Below, piece after piece: positions 13,030-14,869 of a DNA stretch of 14,869 nucleotides. The notes below the pieces were generated by a model that did no database searches, had not been told where the DNA came from, and was given only the letters and a program-made list of their open reading frames with translations. The position numbers were made by a program, and so were the translations under genes. Source of the DNA: Chloroflexota bacterium (GTDB lineage: Bacteria > Chloroflexota > Dehalococcoidia > SM23-28-2 > RBG-16-64-32); contig VBJT01000123.1 of assembly GCA_005880075.1 (NCBI GenBank), positions 5,858-20,726 on the forward strand, written 5' to 3'. The stretch's first letter is position 1, and each line of letters opens with the position of its first letter.

Positions 13030-14226
13030 CTAGATGCGGCTGAGGCCGAGGCCGCGCTGGGCGATGATTCCGCGCTGGATTTCGCTAGTGCCTGCGGCGA
13101 TGGTGCTTCCTAAGCTGGTGAGGTAGGTGCGGGCAAAGCGGCCGCGCATGCGGGCGTGCTTGGACTCCTCTCGCAGGGTACCGTGCATGCCCATGATCTG
13201 GAGGCCGGCGCCTGCGAGCCGCTGTCCGTACTCCGAATGGTAGACCTTCGCCGCGCTTGACTCGTAGTTGGGGATCTGACCGCGCGACTGCATCGAGGCC
13301 ACGCGGTAAGAGAGGTAGCGGCCGACCTGGTTCTCGATCGCTAGCTCGGCAAGCTTCGCCTGCGTCCCGTCCTTGCTTCCATTTGAAGCGGACTCGTTTC
13401 CTGGCTCCTTGCTCCTGGCTCCTTGCTCCTTCGCGTACTCCACTAACTGTTCGAATGTGCGCCGGTACTGGGCTGCTGTCGAGATATTGGAGCGCTCGAA
13501 GTCGAGGGTGGTCATGCCAATATACCAGCCGCGGTTCTCTTCGCCCACGAGGTATTTTACGGGCACGCGGACGTTATCAAAGATGATCTCGTTAAAGACG
13601 TGCTCGTCGGCCATGTTCACGAGCGGGCGGACGCTGACGCCGGGGGCGTCCATGGGGGTGATGAAGTAAGAGATGCCTTTGTGCTTGGGGGCTTTGGTGT
13701 CCGTGCGGGCCAGGAAGAAGCACCAGTTGGCCTTGTGCGCATTCGACGACCAGATCTTCGTACCGTTGATGATGTAGTCGTCGCCGTCCTTGACGGCTCG
13801 GGTCTGGAGGGAGGCGAGGTCGGAGCCGGCGTTGGGCTCTGAGTAGCCCTGGCACCAGACGATGTCCCCGGAAGTGATGCCGGGAAGGAACTGCTTCTTC
13901 TGGTCGTCGTTGCCGTAGACGATAATCGTCGGGCCGGCGTATGTGACACCGATAAGGCTGGTGTTCGGGGCGCGGTGGTAGGCAATCTCTTCCGAGAGGA
14001 CGACCTGCTTCATGTACGGCATACCCTGCCCGCCGTATTCCTGCGGCCAGGCGGGGGCGACCCAGCCCTTGCCGGCGAGCTTCTTCGTGAAGTCTCGGGC
14101 GAAGTCCCACTTGTCCTCCGTCAGTTCAAAGGGATCGAAGTCCCAGTCCTCGGGCAGTTCGGAGCGCAGAAACTCGCGGACTTCCGCGCGGAACGATTCC
14201 TCTTCGTCGGAGAAGCGATAGTCCAT
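13030..14226 (-). CDS. Acyl-CoA dehydrogenase family protein
   Basis: This 398-residue FAD flavoprotein should introduce an alpha-beta double bond into an acyl-CoA thioester and pass electrons to ETF. The N-terminal helical domain starts MDYRFSDEEESFR. The first signature is QGYSEPNAGSDLASL and the middle beta domain has INGTKIWSSNAHKANW. The C-terminal signature is AAGTSEIQRGIIAQRGLGL. At the MCAD-type base position (Glu before GT) it has Ala378, whereas LDFERSN places E244 where isovaleryl-CoA dehydrogenase has its catalytic Glu. So E244 is the likely base, or the enzyme pairs with another subunit. The ATG start has AAGGAGT (plus 14234-14240) seven bases upstream. A loop at about 267-290 contains an unusual insert derived from a 14-bp tandem repeat. 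It is divergent from ccr, so a role in short-chain acyl-CoA metabolism is plausible. Confidence 0.93.
   Translation of the reverse strand: MDYRFSDEEESFRAEVREFLRSELPEDWDFDPFELTEDKWDFARDFTKKLAGKGWVAPAWPQEYGGQGMPYMKQVVLSEEIAYHRAPNTSLIGVTYAGPTIIVYGNDDQKKQFLPGITSGDIVWCQGYSEPNAGSDLASLQTRAVKDGDDYIINGTKIWSSNAHKANWCFFLARTDTKAPKHKGISYFITPMDAPGVSVRPLVNMADEHVFNEIIFDNVRVPVKYLVGEENRGWYIGMTTLDFERSNISTAAQYRRTFEQLVEYAKEQGARSKEPGNESASNGSKDGTQAKLAELAIENQVGRYLSYRVASMQSRGQIPNYESSAAKVYHSEYGQRLAGAGLQIMGMHGTLREESKHARMRGRFARTYLTSLGSTIAAGTSEIQRGIIAQRGLGLSRI
13401..13428. repeat. 14-bp perfect tandem duplication inside acyl-CoA dehydrogenase
   Basis: CTGGCTCCTTGCTC occurs twice back to back (13401-13414, 13415-13428). 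Since 14 is not a multiple of 3, the two copies are read in different frames, giving the polar loop sequence EQGARSKEPG on the minus strand. Confidence 0.9.
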
Positions 14227-14260
14227 GGGGCCGACTCCTTATGGTGCGGGATTCGTCCAC

Positions 14261-14269
14261 AGATTAGCA
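14261..14269 (-). promoter_or_regulatory. Candidate extended -10 for the acyl-CoA dehydrogenase gene
   Basis: On the minus strand TGCTAATCT reads as TGn + TAATCT. It would give a leader of about 30 nt before ATG 14226. No -35 is visible at proper spacing. It resembles TGCTATTCT before the SCP-2 gene. Confidence 0.3.
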
Positions 14270-14287
14270 CAGAAGGCGACGAGCATG

Positions 14288-14330
14288 GCTCGGTCGTTCG
14301 ATTGCCGAGCGCTCGGAGGCGTGATAGCGT
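14288..14330 (+). promoter_or_regulatory. Palindromic operator candidate overlapping a possible ccr promoter
   Basis: CCGAGCGCTCGG at 14305-14316 is a perfect 12-bp palindrome, and a further GCTCGG half-site lies at 14288-14293. A possible promoter, TTGCCG (14302-14307) with TAGCGT 17 bp on (14325-14330), would have the palindrome in its spacer, where a dimeric repressor could block it. The site lies between the divergent acyl-CoA dehydrogenase and ccr genes, so one regulator could act on both. This is inference. Confidence 0.4.
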
Positions 14331-14390
14331 AAGCGCCGCAGTTCAGTCTGAGGCTTGAAAGCCACAGCGATACGTGCCAAGGAGACGCCC

Positions 14391-14869
14391 ATGGTCAGCG
14401 TGAAAGAGGTCTACGAGGTCGGCGCGATTCCGCCCATTGGCGAAGTCCCGCCGCTGATGTACGCACAGGTGATCCGGCCAGAGCGGTTCGGGGAGCCGCT
14501 CAAGGCGTTCCAGATCGAGAAGGTCGAGACGCCGGCGGAACTTAAACCGCGGGAGGCGCTGGTCCTCGTGATGGCAGCGGGCATTAATTACAACAACGTC
14601 TGGGCGGCCCGCGGCTTGCCTGTGAACGTCATTAAGGCTCGAGAAAGAGAAGGTGACACGACGGGGTTCCACATCGGGGGCTCCGACGCCTCGGGGATTG
14701 TGTACAAGGTTGGGTCGGACGTCGAGAACATCAAAGTGGGGCATCGGGTCGTGATCCATTGCGGGATGTGGGACGAAGACTCGCCGTTCGTGAAGGCCGG
14801 GAACGACCCGATGTTCGACGCGTCGTTCAAGATCTGGGGCTACGAGAGCAACTGGGGGTCGTTCGCGCA
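14391..14869 (+). CDS. ccr: Crotonyl-CoA carboxylase/reductase, N-terminal part (3' truncated by window)
   Basis: The enzyme reductively carboxylates crotonyl-CoA with NADPH and CO2 to ethylmalonyl-CoA, for the ethylmalonyl-CoA pathway or as a polyketide extender unit. About 159 of the usual 430-450 residues are visible. It is an MDR-superfamily protein, and the family-specific segment is clear: VMAAGINYNNVWAARGLPV, then FHIGGSDASGIVYKVG, GHRVVIHCGMWDEDSP and KIWGYESNWGSFA. These set CCR apart from simple quinone oxidoreductases. The ATG at 14391 has AAGGAGA (14379-14385) five bases upstream. It reads away from the acyl-CoA dehydrogenase gene; a butyryl-to-crotonyl-CoA step there could supply substrate, though the dehydrogenase's substrate is unknown. 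The window ends inside the gene, so the NADPH-binding domain cannot be checked. Confidence 0.93.
   Translation, partial: MVSVKEVYEVGAIPPIGEVPPLMYAQVIRPERFGEPLKAFQIEKVETPAELKPREALVLVMAAGINYNNVWAARGLPVNVIKAREREGDTTGFHIGGSDASGIVYKVGSDVENIKVGHRVVIHCGMWDEDSPFVKAGNDPMFDASFKIWGYESNWGSFA

Overview
The window is a GC-rich bacterial chromosome segment, cut at both ends: an aminotransferase lacks its start at the left edge and a crotonyl-CoA carboxylase/reductase runs off the right edge. The gene mix is a class V aminotransferase, an SCP-2 protein, an LCP cell-wall ligase, a soluble-Slt-type lipoprotein transglycosylase next to thrB-ask, a ChaB protein, an acyl-CoA dehydrogenase and ccr. TTG starts appear beside good Shine-Dalgarno sites. 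I think this fits a Chloroflexota lineage (Dehalococcoidia-like) best, with Actinomycetota as the alternative. This placement is inference from gene content only; no rRNA or marker gene is present.

Layout. 1-1438: aminotransferase (partial), then the SCP-2 gene with its own leader. 1472-2908 (minus): LCP-family protein, convergent with SCP-2; the shared hairpin contains the LCP stop codon. 3122-7539 (plus): a compact probable operon of lytic transglycosylase lipoprotein, homoserine kinase and aspartokinase. The kinases overlap by 4 bp, and a hairpin follows the last gene. 7540-10076: an accessory stretch with a two-TM unknown protein, an unknown minus-strand protein, one or two decayed genes, one or two very small ORFs and a strikingly structured non-coding segment. 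10077-11166: a secreted HExxHxxGxxH metalloprotease (minus) and a 400-base structured divergent spacer. 11167-13017 (plus): a membrane protein with a repetitive Pro/Val linker and Yip1-like C-terminus, then a ChaB-domain protein. 13030-14869: an acyl-CoA dehydrogenase (minus) divergent from ccr (plus), with a perfect palindrome in the shared promoter region.

How genes work together. thrB and ask are both in the aspartate-family amino acid pathway. The ask gene carries an internal, in-frame, SD-preceded ATG exactly where two-subunit aspartokinases start the beta chain. The LCP protein and the transglycosylase, transcribed divergently from a 213-bp spacer, are both cell-envelope polymer enzymes. 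The acyl-CoA dehydrogenase and ccr suggest short-chain acyl-CoA metabolism (butyrate/crotonate to ethylmalonyl-CoA), possibly co-regulated. I saw no CRISPR array, rRNA, tRNA, insertion sequence or recognisable defence system.

The least explained part is 9237-10076. It holds a twice-frameshifted two-TM protein, a TGATTGA heptamer present five times in 189 bp, a 10-bp inverted repeat enclosing a 19-codon ORF with its own SD, and a good terminator. It could be a small structured RNA or a small-peptide locus.
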